Part shown: positions 43,403 to 54,570 of the stretch, in pieces
Layout: the number at the start of each line of letters is the position of its first letter
Numbering within the stretch: position 1 is the stretch's first letter
Assembly (NCBI GenBank): GCA_964059195.1
Contig: CAXKWD010000011.1
Span: 29,805,066-29,869,065 of the forward strand
DNA from: Ectobius pallidus
Taxonomy: Eukaryota > Arthropoda > Insecta > Blattodea > Ectobiidae
Direction of reading: 5' to 3'
Length of the DNA stretch: 64,000 bases
Program-made: the position numbers and the translations under genes
The notes under the pieces: generated by a model
What the model was told of the DNA's origin: nothing
Databases searched by the model: none
Seen by the model: the letters and a program-made list of their open reading frames with translations, nothing else

Positions 43403-44286
43403 GTAGTAATAATAATGGACAATCACATCAAACTGAAAACGCTATTTCCAGAATCAAACAAACAACTAACTTCAACTCAGCAGCTTTGTGTATGAATAAT
43501 AGGCGATAGAATTGTAGGCCTACTGTTTTAACTATCTTGGAGGTTGGAAATTGGTATCTCTTCTACCATTTTTTAGAAGAATTTTCTTTAACAGATTTTA
43601 GCTTTTTGTTTTTGATGTCATATGCAAACCTAATACAGTAGGTTCAATTTAAAAAAAAAATACATTGAATGGGGTGATTCTGTCTTCTTTTGTCCAAATA
43701 AAACATGCTCCGATTAATAAAAACCGAAACTCACATAATCCGTCCAGCATGGTTTGGTGGAGTGAGTCTTCAGTTATATTTTGAAACTCATATTTAAAAA
43801 AAAATTAAAATGGATGGTAAATGCATAGGACTTAAAAAAGGAAACATGTATTCCGTCTAAATAAATACCTAAATAATGGAAATGCTAAGCATGTTGTGAA
43901 AACTGAAATTTATATTGTAAACAAATTTAGGCTTTTCTTTTATTCATTCTAAAAACAAAAATATTTTCTACATTCTTTTAGATTAAATGAATCTAAAATC
44001 AAAGTACTTCGAACTTAGCTACAGACTTTCATTCTTGCACCATATCAAAGAGAGAGGGTTAACATAGGTTAGACCAGATCGTATGGTGTTGTACATAAAT
44101 ATTATTATCTTCAACATATTTGATCAAGTCTAATGAAATTTTAACAAATATACAAGTAATAACTACCATTATGTGTATAGTTTGTTAATAAAATCTATTA
44201 TATTTTTTAATGGCAGTCATGTCGATTTTGATTGAAAATAATGCCTATCAATAAAGAAAGTTTTCTTTTTCTCAGAACATTAAGCA
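43401..44286. other. A+T-rich stretch, nothing recognised
   Basis: No borders or frames. Confidence 0.5.
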
Positions 44287-44685
44287 GTGATTGTTGCAGC
44301 TGAGGCACTAGGCTACAAACCGAAAGTTCGCGAGTTCGATCCTCGATGAGCTCTTTGGGTTATTTGTTGTTTTCACGGTTATTTAACGACAACGTACTGC
44401 AGCATGGTCTTTGACTGTCGCCCCGCAGGAGTTCTCTTTTACACGTCTGTAAATCTACAGACATGGGCCTGTCACATTTATGGACAAATAAATGCCATCG
44501 AACTAGGCCGGGATCGAACCCGCAATCTTGAGCGAAAATTTTGGATTGTTCAATTGGTGGAACTATGGTCCTAGGTCGACCCAGCCTCTAACAGAAATGA
44601 GTTTCAGCCTTACCACCTTCTGGGAGTCTGAACCTCCTGGAACCATAAGGCCTTCATGGCCTGTACAGGGACCACTCGAGTTTAC
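44287..44685 (+). repeat. tRNA-derived SINE, family A, interrupted by another SINE
   Basis: The head (B box GAGTTCGATCCTCG, about 44331) and the tail (TCGACCCAGCCTCTAACAG, TGAACCTCCTGGAACCATA, GCCTGTACAGGGACCAC) match the family at 17227-17532. The middle is split by about 165 bases of a different SINE in minus orientation (44366-44530). Confidence 0.85.
44366..44530 (-). repeat. tRNA-derived SINE nested in the family A SINE
   Basis: Read on the minus strand: a B box (GGGTTCGATCCC, complement of 44510-44521) followed by GCCTAGTTCGATGGCATTTA, a GTAGATTTACAGACGTGTAA block and a GGTTATTTAACGAC-type end (inverse: GTCGTTAAATAACC near 44374-44387). The end is like a SINE tail widespread in arthropods. 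It is younger than its host SINE. Confidence 0.75.
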
Positions 44686-45560
44686 TTTATCTGAATGATA
44701 CTCGAAGTTAATAGGTTAGAAAATGCAATTGTTGGTCCAAATATAATATGCTTACCTTAGTATAATATTTTGAGAAGTAAATTTATAAGTAGTTTTATTT
44801 TGAGGGTTACGATTATACATGGGAAGAAAGCAAGGTAAGTTTTTTTCTGTGCGTTTTCAACACTTTGTAATAACTGAAAAATGAAAATGTAAAACGGAGA
44901 CGGGGCAGAGTGACTTCTTGGCCAGGGTGGTTGTACTCCCGCGAGAGAACGTGTATCTTGTTATGACGAAGGAACGGAAAACGAATGGACAGTGTATCAG
45001 GGTGGGGCAGTTTGAGGTGACACCATGCAAACCCTTTCCTCCCATTCCTCCTCCGCGGACTGGATGCCATTCGGAGTTTAATTATTTCTCCGTGTCACAC
45101 GGAATATTGGAATTAGGGAAGAGGGAAAAGGGGAGGGAGTGATTGTGTGTGTGTGGACCGACAGAAAATTCGAGGGCGGCGGGAGTCACTCTTCTGGGTT
45201 CTCTCGCTCACTCACGTAGATGAACCACAGGATGGGGTAGGGGGAAAGGGGGTAACAATGATTTTTAGTCTCTTCAGTTCCAATAGTCGACCGATTCTAT
45301 CGACAATATTCAGTAGCAAAACCCTGATGCGCGGGGGGTTGGGGTTGATTGGGAGGTTAGCGTGCATGCTTATGGATTCCAACAAGAAGTAGTACAAAAC
45401 GCTAGTAAACTGTCTAAATAAAAGTGGTAGTGGAATTAGAATTTGGAACTTATGTGCGGACGGACAAGGGAACGCTGCGTCAGAATCCTTAACAGACCAA
45501 CCCATAAGCATAAAAAAACATAACACTACTTGAGACACGTGGCTGCTACACAGAACATGA
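44686..45560. other. Unassigned; G-rich block 45030-45370
   Basis: Moderately G-rich with several short overlapping frames on both strands; none recognised. Confidence 0.4.
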
Positions 45561-46390
45561 TTTTGGGGGTCTAAGGGTCTGGGTAAAATAAGTTTTAAAA
45601 GCACTATAAAGCATAATTTCAAAAAATTAAGCATAAAAGCACAATATGTAATATAAAGCATAATTCTTGGAAAACTAACTGCCTGTTTAAATAGTTTCAA
45701 TGCAAAAATTAAAAATATCTTTACATAAAAAAAAAAATCTTGAACATAAAATAAACGGTTTTATGGTCAGTGCACAATCTGAAATAGAGCAGTTCACATC
45801 TATTGAACACTAACATGAAAAAAAATTACTTAAATGCAATTCAAAGGGTTCGTAAGTTTCCCACAGATTACTGAAATTGGCTGAAGTGACTGAAAAGGGA
45901 AATTTTATTGTAACTTATATTCAGAGTGCATTAATTTTCAAAAGTAGTCCAATCTGCAAAAACATGTGGAAAGTTTTAAGTTCAACTTCAAGAGGTCCTA
46001 GCAGCATACGTACCAGTACTATACCTTAAGTATGGCAGCTTATAGAAGGTTCAAAGGACTGTATGAAAGGAATGGTCAAACATTTCCCCTTATACTTTCA
46101 ATTAACATCAAGAGCATGGTACAGAGACTAAGAACGACATAGATGAATATATTTTCATTCATGAGCATTGTTTTCTTATTGTAATGTGTTCTTGTATAAA
46201 TTAATCTATTTTTCTAAGATAAACTTACTTTACTTCCACAAAAAAAAAAATAAGATGCTGAAGTTTATTTGTATGAAAGAAATACGTTACAAAAATTAAA
46301 GCATAATAAAGCTTAATTGCCAAAAAAAGACAAAGGATCATTATAAAAAATAAAGCACAATGTGGGTTGCTCTGCTTATCAATATACTAA
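45561..46390. other. A-rich region with repeated AAAGCATAAT motifs
   Basis: The motif AAAGCATAAT or close variants recurs near 45605-45665 and 46300-46360, in two clusters about 700 bp apart, like subterminal repeats of a non-autonomous hAT element. I could not find matching ends or a target duplication, so this stays a candidate. The 162-codon minus frame at 45212-45700 is only an A/T-rich open stretch. Confidence 0.3.
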
Positions 46391-46607
46391 AAGCAACGGC
46401 AACGTCCAGTTAAGTGAATTACTTTCTTACGGAGACGTAGGAATTGTAAACTTTTCATAGAGATTTGAGGTTACGAACATACTGTGATGGTTTTATATTT
46501 GGTGTGTGTAATTTGTATTGTGTCTAGTGCTCTTGTGTGTTTCTGTAGCATTGTGTTTCTTTTTTATCATTAATTGGCGATGTTTAATGTTTGACACTTA
46601 ATGGCAG

Positions 46608-46608
<1 letters not shown>
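46391..46608. other. Spacer
   Basis: Nothing recognised. Confidence 0.4.
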
Positions 46609-46689
<81 letters not shown>

Positions 46690-46775
46690 TAATAATAATA
46701 ATAATAATCATCATCATAATCATAATCATAATCATAATCATCGGAAGAGCGAAGAGCGAAGAGCGAAGGCGAATT
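46609..46775. repeat. Compound microsatellite (AAT)n - (CATAAT)n - (GAAGAGC)n
   Basis: About 30 AAT units, then four to five CATAAT units, then three GAAGAGC units (about 46742-46767). The poly-asparagine frame at 46601-46801 is an artefact. Confidence 0.95.
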
Positions 46776-46814
46776 TATCTGACAAAACTAGTTATCTCTA
46801 GTAGGATTTGTTAA

Positions 46815-47610
46815 GACTATTTCACTCATACGCCACGTGTTTCATATTGACCAATAACGTTTAGCAATTCCTCGGATATATACCAATCACGGCCTAAAAT
46901 CGTCTGCTCGTTACTGGACACGTAAGCATCAGTGTGCAGTGATTAATACGTCACATGTTGTTATTAAGCGGCACGAAAACTGATCCTTTTATACGACGTT
47001 ACTTGTTTGGAAATTGAAATAATAGAAATATGCATTGATAAAAAACGTAATTTCAATTCGGTGCAAGCCATTTCGTGTGCTTTTATTCTGTTCTGCTGTT
47101 AGCTTACCTAAGTGAAGTTTACTATGTCTTATATGCACCATTGGTAGCACTGATCACGACATGGTAACTCGAATCGATTCATGGATGGTTGATTCGTAGT
47201 ATTCCGTGATCTCACAGCTGTTAGTTTTGTTTTTATGCAACTGCGAGATCATGGCATACTATGAATCCACCATCCATCAATCGATTCGAGTTACCATGTC
47301 GTGACCAATGCTACTAATGGTGCATATAAGACATAGTAAACTTCATTTAGGTAAGCTAACAGCAGAACAGAATAAAAGCACACGAACTAGCTTGCACTGA
47401 ATCGAAATTGAGTTTAATCAATGTACATTTATATTATTTCAATTTCCAAACAAGTTATGGTGTATAAAATAATGAGATTTCATTTTGCCGAATGGCAGCT
47501 TTTGACGTATTAATCACCGCACGTTCATGCCTTATGTGTCTGGTATCGGGCTGACGTTTAATCAGATAAAATAGTATCCTCGCGACTCGAAGACGCATAT
47601 TATAAGATAC
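46815..47610. mobile_element. Large palindromic element, about 800 bp
   Basis: Arms of about 385-405 bp are inverted copies with a loop of only a few bases near 47222-47228. Matching blocks include GTGATTAATACGTCA, TTCTGTTCTGCTGTTAGCTT, GGTAACTCGAATCGATT and CATGGATGG. Relatives lie at 26640-26940 (one arm) and 52626-53480 (one arm plus the centre). No coding sequence. Confidence 0.85.
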
Positions 47611-48779
47611 GATTTCCTTAAGGGCGAGACACCTATGATTATCTTATTTTTCTTATCTTTTATGCCTAGGATAAATTTTAATACACAATAATGTTGAAAT
47701 AGCATATAAATCAGGATCGTTGCATTAATTTGAGTTTCAGGTCCACCCGATTTTTACCCACTTAAAAAGCATATAGGCCTACATATGAAATTGAAATAAC
47801 TTGAAAGGCTTGAACTTTAATTTCAATCAAAGTTTATAAAAATAAAATCCACAATAAGTCTAGTAGATGAAATTTTTATATTGTAATTATGTTATTAAAA
47901 AAATACTTTAATTTTCCCTTTAAAATTTTAACTAAGCATATACGCATACATATATCTAAAACCTCACATTTTCTATATAAATGTGAATTTTTCTGTTATA
48001 ATTTTCTATTATTTCTATTTACCATTTATTAACATCACTTATTTACATTACATTATTATTATTACACATTTAGTACAAGTAAAAACAAATAAAACCAAAC
48101 ATGCCCCTATATGAGCAAAGCTCGTGTTTAGGGGGTATAGTGGATTAATATAAATTTTATTATATATCAATGCACAGTATACTACAAACGAAAAATTATA
48201 AATGTATGACTACAATATATACAAAAATAATTTTGCAGCATTAACCAGTGATTTAAAATAACAAACCTTGTAGAATTTTTTATTACCGATACAATATCTC
48301 AAAGACTAAATTTCGCGCAAATAATGGAATAGTCTTCGAGTTATTTCACCCCAGCCTAAAGAGACTGAAGAACTTAAAAGTTTCGCTTTGCGAGAAAGGG
48401 AGGAAATAATTCAACAGTGAATTATTTTTCCATAAGTTCGGGTATTTTAAGTTGGCTGCCAAACAGCTGAATAGAGTCTTATTTCGATGCAGTTTTTAAC
48501 AATTATATCTAAATTATTTAGATAAGGTTTTGCTATGCCATTTTCTATCCGCGATCTTATTGATCTCATAGAATCTCTCTTCTTAATCATTACATTGCTG
48601 ATGCAGGGTTCAAGAAACCATGACTACAATGTTGAGAGAGTTTGCTAATATTGAAGCACCGACATGGCTCTGATGGAACCACCTTGTAGGGTGGTGATGC
48701 TGCAGATATGATGGCCTCGTAACTGACTATTCAGTGAGTCACAAAACAGTGAGATGTTAGAAGTGTGGAATTTTTAAAC
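47611..48779. other. A+T-rich stretch, nothing recognised
   Basis: About 1.2 kb without features. Confidence 0.5.
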
Positions 48780-48905
48780 ACGTGAGCAGGGGGAATTGAA
48801 TGGGCAGACAATGCGGGTCTGCCCGCAGGCCTGTTTATCATGAATACGACCTCAGCCAGACATGGACAGCCAATCCATTACGCTACAGAAGTACAATTGT
48901 GTTCC
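48780..48905 (-). repeat. Possible tRNA-derived SINE (minus strand)
   Basis: On the minus strand, TAGCGTAATGGATTGGC (complement near 48872-48888) resembles an A box; the B box is degenerate. Confidence 0.3.
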
Positions 48906-50351
48906 TTGTAAATATCAATGACGGACGTCCAACTGATTCAAACAATTCCCCACTACAACTGATTTCATAGACTCCATTAAAAGCTGCTACAATGCTGTAA
49001 CAAGTTACTATCAATTCCTTTTAATAAGCTATACTCTGATCAGAACCCATACCAAGCTTCCATTAGGGTTGATTATAATATTTTATAAATAAGCTTCATT
49101 CTTATGTTAGCACGTACCATGACTTAAAGAGTTAGGTTAGAAGTAACTATTGACCTTCAACGTTTTTGTGATAATAATGAAGGGTCTAAATGAGTAATCA
49201 CAGAATGACGAACCCACCAATCGGATGAATGGTACGTATCTTAATTTATGACGTAGGCTACAGACTGACCGAATATCATTTCACTCCCCCATCAACGTGT
49301 TTATTTAATTTATAGAATGTTAAGCCTTTACTTATTTAGTGGATGACTAGATTGTTGATTTACTTACTCGGTGAATGGTAGAACTATTGAATCTTATTCA
49401 CGCACTAAGAGACTTACTTATTTACAATGACTGAGTATATTGGCTTGTGAACTATTGAATCAATAAATGACTGGATTCATAGATTGATGAAGACAGCATT
49501 GGGATTGTTGCTTCAGTTACTAAGAGCTTGGTTGAACTATTGAATCGCTGCATGACTGATTACTTTCTATAATAATTTTGGTTAAATTACTGACTTAATT
49601 ACAAATACTAAACTAATTATACTGACTAAATCACAGATTGACAAGTTTGCAGGGTGAATAATTAACTCGATATTGGCTGTTTATTTCTTCTAAATGATTT
49701 CATCTTGTCCGATATGGTTATTTTCTACCTGTTATTCAATGACCAGACACTAAAGGAAATTTTAGTGATTTGTTTAACTACCGTCTATTGACTAAGTGAC
49801 TGATTAATGGCTAACACTGGCGCTGTGTTTAAAAACTTGCCTTATACCTCTGATGCATAGCATTGAACTGCTTCCGTACAGGTTTCATTGCCTTCTCTTT
49901 TTAAGCTAGTTCATATAACCACTGCTCCTGGAAAAGCACACAATAGCAACCCTGTTTTTCGAAAGTATTGGAGATCTCGAAAACAATCCCTGGTTAAAGG
50001 TCATATGTTACGTCAGGCCAGAGAGGCGCAGCACTGGAAGTGCGAAATGCTCTACCTCTACATTCGCCCCATCCTTTTTTCTTCTACCTGCCACGCCATT
50101 AGTACCAGAATAAACCGGTTACTCGTCTCTACATGGCTCTTGAAAAATAATGGTAGGGATGAGAGGGAGGGTATTTTCGCACCTCGAGTGCCGTCCTTCC
50201 GGGGCCTGTGTTACGTCAATCGTCATGAAGAATTTCGTGATTGTTCTTTGAGGGAATGATAAATATTGTATAAGTATGCATGTCCCAGATATATAATAAA
50301 CCAAGACACGTACACCATTTAATACACCCAACAACTCAAAATTGACGGATT
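48906..50351. other. Unassigned sequence
   Basis: Mostly A+T-rich with many GACTGA-type words. The 123-codon plus frame at 49888-50259 matches no family I know and lacks start or splice signals worth calling. Confidence 0.4.
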
Positions 50352-50359
50352 GCCTAGAG

Positions 50360-50610
50360 CAGCGTTCCTCAACCTTTTTGAACCCGATGACCTCTAAAAT
50401 GTGTAATAAATTTTACGGACCCCTAATTTTACATCCCATTTTTAAAAGAAGGCCTATATTCTTAATATTTGGGGTATTAATTATAGGCAATTATTACGAA
50501 ATATGTGAAAACATTTTACTTCTTTACTTGCTTTATGATATATATTTTTTTAAAATTATGTCTGCGGACCATCTGCACCATCTTCGCGGACCATAGGTTG
50601 AGAAACGCTG
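50360..50610. mobile_element. Non-autonomous hAT element, 251 bp (copy 2)
   Basis: The ends CAGCGTTCCTCAACC and GGTTGAGAAACGCTG match those of the 17953-18203 copy; the exact 8-mer GCCTAGAG lies on both sides (50352-50359, 50611-50618). Internal sequence is closely similar to copy 1, except that ~26 bp are swapped for a TA-rich segment around 50530-50555. The 84-codon frame across it is an artefact. Confidence 0.95.
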
Positions 50611-50635
50611 GCCTAGAGTAAATCTTATCAACTTA

Positions 50636-51310
50636 TAATAATAATAATATTTATTCAGCCATTAAACAAAACAGTAATAGGCTAAGTCTGAAACATTGGC
50701 TAAGCGATCTGAGAGTGGTCAGCCTGAAAATATTCATTTATACAATAAACTGGATGTTACAAAAAACAATTTTTGACCACTTTTTCAAATCTACTCCTCG
50801 GCAAACTCCGTATAGAAAGCAGCAAACAGTTAAAGAGCTTGACTCCAGTCACTAGAAAGCAGTTCGCAATCTTCAGTCTATTTCTAGGAATATGTAAGTC
50901 TTGACAGTGTCTAGTAGAGTATTCATGCACTTCATGGGTCACTGTGAAGTCAAAATCTCTATCTTTAATGGCTAATAAGTATTGCATAATGTATAGGCCT
51001 ATGTTATATGCAGTAAGAATCCTCTTGACGGAACAATGACCTACAGTGAACAAGATACCCTGCATCACACAATAACCTAACTGCTTTCTTTTGCAGCAGA
51101 AACATCTGATGGACCTTTCACATCATTTCTATGTGGAAAAATGTTTTAACACAGACATGCAGTGACTTTTGATAGTTTGAAACTAGAACACTCTGTAAGC
51201 TTTCTTGGCCTGATCACAGACACTTGTTTTTAATCAAGATCTTGGACCTCTCCCGTGAAGTATTTCCTGGAGCTAATTGCTTTTGTAAGAAATAGGAAGT
51301 AGAATTATTC
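50636..51310 (-). pseudogene. LINE reverse-transcriptase C-terminal remnant
   Basis: On the minus strand, upstream frames read LLQKKAVRLLC (complement of about 51066-51096) and AGYLVHCRSLF, then the 103-codon open frame 50757-51068 has VHEYSTRHCQDLHIPRNRL and VTGVKLFNCLL..SIRSLP. The order QKKAVR.L, H.Y.TR....L..PR.RL, G.KLFN.L is the end of a Jockey/CR1-like LINE protein. An AAT-type tail lies at 50636-50650. 5'-truncated and frameshifted. Confidence 0.8.
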
Positions 51311-51548
51311 CAACCCTTTCAGTATGCCAAGCAATTTGTACACTTTTACAAACGATTTGTTTTCAAGATTACAAAGGTCCTGGCTTTTGATTGATGTATG
51401 GAGGTGATGATATAAACGAAATGTTTTCTTTAATTAAATGTCACTCACCCCGAAGCTCTTCATTAATTTATATTCGATGAAGGCGGTAATGGAGTTCAAA
51501 GAAATTGCCCACGTTGTCATTGACAGCAGCTTACTACGTACCCCTTTA

Positions 51549-51554
<6 letters not shown>
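51311..51554. other. Unassigned, may include more LINE sequence
   Basis: No clear motif. Confidence 0.3.

Positions 51555-51613
<59 letters not shown>
51555..51613. repeat. (ATT)n microsatellite
   Basis: About 20 ATT units; the polytyrosine and polyisoleucine frames here are artefacts. Confidence 0.95.
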
Positions 51614-51615
<2 letters not shown>

Positions 51616-51631
51616 GGAATTATTTTATCAG

Positions 51632-52285
51632 TAGGGTTCGGATGATTATGATCTATAAAAGTGCAAAATATGACTGAAAATATGCCCTTAAAAATGACGA
51701 AATATGACCAAAAAATCCTAAATATGACCTGATAAAATAACGTATTTTCAAAAAAATAAACGTTCCAATTTAAAACGTTTAATGACACTAAATTCGTACA
51801 TCACATGAATTCAATCAGAGAATCACTTTTTAACAATTTTGGTTATTTACAGTTTTACTTGTAATGAACTTCTTTTTTAAAAGAATTTGCTCCTGTTTGG
51901 TTGCGTCATCAGCTCCAAATACTCGTAGTATTTTGTAGACCTTGCGTGTCCCTGAAAAATTGCATTCATTTTAAAATATAAGTTACCTATTAATTTGGCA
52001 TAAATATTAAATTAATGAAATGAATTTCAAATTTAACTCGTTCTTGTAGTACATACACTGTATAATTGTGCTATTTTACCGAATTTATAACTGAAATATG
52101 ACATTAATATACAAATATGGCCAAAATATGACCAAGACCACCAAAAAGCCCAAAATATGACTATTTATGCAAAATAAAAACGGCCCGATTAGGATAACAA
52201 GCGTGCAATTCATGTTTAATTTGTATTTGCGGCGAGAACAGAAGTCAGGATAAAAATATGACAAGTCATAAACATCCCAACCCTA
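51632..52285. mobile_element. Non-autonomous hAT element, 654 bp
   Basis: TAGGGTTCGGATGATTATGA at the left is matched by the inverted TAGGGTTGGGATGTTTATGA at the right; TTTATCAG flanks both sides exactly (51624-51631, 52286-52293). The motif AAATATGAC is repeated many times near both ends (51668-51735, 52085-52160, 52252-52262). No transposase. Confidence 0.92.
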
Positions 52286-52293
52286 TTTATCAG

Positions 52294-52625
52294 TATTACC
52301 TTCAACTCCTTGATTTACTTTTATAATTTTAATACTCCTATGGCTATAAATAAGGTCGTAAGGGTAGTGCATCTATGCGATGCAACATTTTAGACAATAA
52401 TTGTTTAATAACGTGTTTCATAACACTGGACCTAAAAGTTTAAAGCTTCTTAGTTAAGCACAGTTCAGGTCTGGGCCCACAGATCTTCATTTCCTTTATT
52501 ACCAATCATCTGAATTAACTGAATTAAACCATGGATATTTTAAGTATAAAATCCGAAATTTGATTTTCTTATTTTTCCGACTTCCCTCCAAGTTACACTT
52601 TTATTTCAAAATTGTATTGTAATAA
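52294..52625. other. A+T-rich stretch, nothing recognised
   Basis: No features. Confidence 0.4.
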
Positions 52626-53480
52626 CTATTCCACTCATACGCCTCGTGTTTGATATTGACCAATGACGTTTTAGCAAATCCTCGGATATAGTCCAATCAC
52701 GATGGTTTATCTTATAATAAGTTTCCTCGCATAGCAAGGGTGCAGTTTTATCTTATAAAACGTCAGCTCATTACTGGACACGCAAGTCATCAACGTGCCG
52801 TGATTAATACGTCATATTCGGCCAGTGAACAGGATGAAAACACACTGTTTTATACAACATAACGTGTTTGGAATTTGAAATAATATATATGTCCATGGAT
52901 TAAAAACACAATTTCGATTCGGTGCAAGCCAGTTTCTGTACCTTCATAGACTTTTGATGTACCGGTAAGGAACTTCGACGTCACTCTCCATGTTTTGGTA
53001 AGCACTATTGGTAGCATTGGGAACTAGGTTCGATCAAATACTATAGAGACAATACCGGACACTTACTGGTAGAGAAATGGGGGACAGATTTTGCAGCACT
53101 CCTGGTGGCACAACCTAGAAACTTGGGGCAAAATTAATATATTCAAAACATATATAAACTGTAATATGCTATTCTGAGCCATTAGGTAGATACACCTTAT
53201 ACATAACATGCCGAGTCTGGCTATTTCGACTCTTCTATTAAAAACTGTTTAACATATATGTATCTAGATACTGCAATTGTATTCAGTAGTAGCAGGTTGG
53301 GCCGCTAGATGGTGCTCAAAATATTGTCCCCCGATATATCGCAAAGTGTCCTGTATTGGTCTAGATTGTATTTGGTTCGATTCGTTGAATAGATTCAAGG
53401 ACTGTTCATTCATTTAGTATGCCGTGATCTTACAGCTGACAGAATACTGTCAACAAAGTAAGTAAATAATTGTTTACAAA
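52626..53480 (+). mobile_element. Large inverted-repeat element, copy with nested insertion
   Basis: 52626-53035 follows the left arm of the palindrome at 46815 (CACTCATACGCC, CAATCACGAT, GTGATTAATACGTCA, TTTCGATTCGGTGCAAGCC), and 53380-53480 resembles its centre (GCCGTGATCTTACAGCTG). A smaller TIR element sits between (53041-53365). The right arm is missing. Confidence 0.65.
53041..53365. mobile_element. TIR element nested in the large element
   Basis: The left end (AGACAATACCGGACACTT..., then GGGGGACAGATTTTGC) and the right end, read inverted (AGACCAATACAGGACACTTT, then GGGGGACAATATTTTG), match over about 55 bp with small differences. Length about 325 bp; no coding frame; target duplication unclear. 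Confidence 0.65.
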
Positions 53481-53905
53481 ATCCGTTATTTTTTTTCATG
53501 GAACAGTCTTAATAAATCCTACACGAGATTATGAGTTTTATGAGTTAAATTTTCTCGAACGCTCGAACTTCGTTCTCGCAAATATATCAATAAAATGGTA
53601 ATCTCTCGTGGGTTATGTCTTGTAAATATTTCAATGTAGGCCCTAATAAGCTATAGCAGCTATAACGTACAGACCCGGCCCATCGAACATGTTTTTTTTT
53701 TCCTGGCATTAAAGTTTATATTTATAATATTTTTGTACTTTAACTTGTAAAAATAAACTCATTGCACATTACTAAATTGCAGGGAAGATAATTTCTGGAA
53801 TTTTCAGACATCTTGTCTCTTTGTTGGTCCCGTTCTCGAACACGACAAATTGCTGCACGCAAATAGCCAAGTTATTTTGAATTTGTAAACCCACGGAGAG
53901 ATGTG
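53481..53905. other. A+T-rich spacer
   Basis: Nothing recognised. Confidence 0.4.
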
Positions 53906-54240
53906 CGCCGTGATCTAGTTGGTTGAGGCACTGCGCCATGTACAGGTAGGGGGGAAAAAGCGGACCGACTAAAATATCTAAGTTGCCGATATGAACCACT
54001 GCGCATGCCTAGCGGTATTCACAGAAAAGCAGGAAATGTATTGAAATTTGTTCTACAGCCGATAAATTTCGTGAACTGAGAAATAATTTCATGTGATTTC
54101 CATTGAATGTGAAAATAAACGTTTCCGTTACATCTCTTACATTTATTTACGTATCACAAGGCTCTGAAATCAGCTACAAGAGTCGGTCCGCTTCCCCCCC
54201 CCTACCTGTACAGAAAGGTAGCGGGTTGAATCTAGGTGAA
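53906..54240 (+). repeat. tRNA-like SINE head split by a small transposon
   Basis: GCCGTGATCTAGTTGGTTGA (53909-53928) is a good A-box region, and CGGGTTGAATCTAG (54222-54235) is a B box; between them lies a 266-bp element. Without it the head would read like the family A head (GCGCC...GGTAGCGGGTT). The rest of the SINE is not obvious. Confidence 0.65.
53943..54208. mobile_element. TA-flanked TIR element, 266 bp
   Basis: CAGGTAGGGGGGAAAAAGCG at the left and its inverted match at the right (C-run of nine) form a ~28-bp terminal repeat ending in CGGACCGACT; each end is next to TA (53941-53942, 54209-54210). A TA duplication suggests Tc1/mariner/pogo. The 75-codon (53772-53999) and 87-codon (54103-54366) frames cross its borders and are artefacts. 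Confidence 0.88.
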
Positions 54241-54570
54241 TTGGTTGAATTTATATGGAATAACGTACTGTACATAGAGCGAGGCAGAAGTGTGATACAC
54301 GTGTGGGCCCTATTTTATTTACTTGAAACATGTGTTAATTCTCTACTAAATTATGAATACTGTTAGGGTCTTCGTATTTAAAAAATACGTGATTAGGAAG
54401 AATTTTGTTGGTACTTGTTATCTTTGTCATATTAAAGATGAATTATTATTGTTATTATTCATTTACTTTAATTAATGCTGCTAAGTATTATTCAATGGCG
54501 CAAAGCCAAGGAGAACTCTACTGTTAAATAGCTCATTTACAATAGAAGTGATTTCCTAAAACAAACCATC
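54241..54570. other. Spacer
   Basis: Nothing recognised. Confidence 0.4.

Noticed and set aside
45212..45700. 162-codon minus-strand frame
   Set aside because: Hydrophobic, A/T-driven translation across an A-rich repeat-like region; no motif, and frames overlap on the other strand.
46601..46801. 66-codon frame starting with M-A-D and poly-asparagine
   Set aside because: Translation of the (AAT)n microsatellite; no other coding sign.
49888..50259. 123-codon plus-strand frame
   Set aside because: No motif, no splice context, no similarity I know. Left as unassigned.
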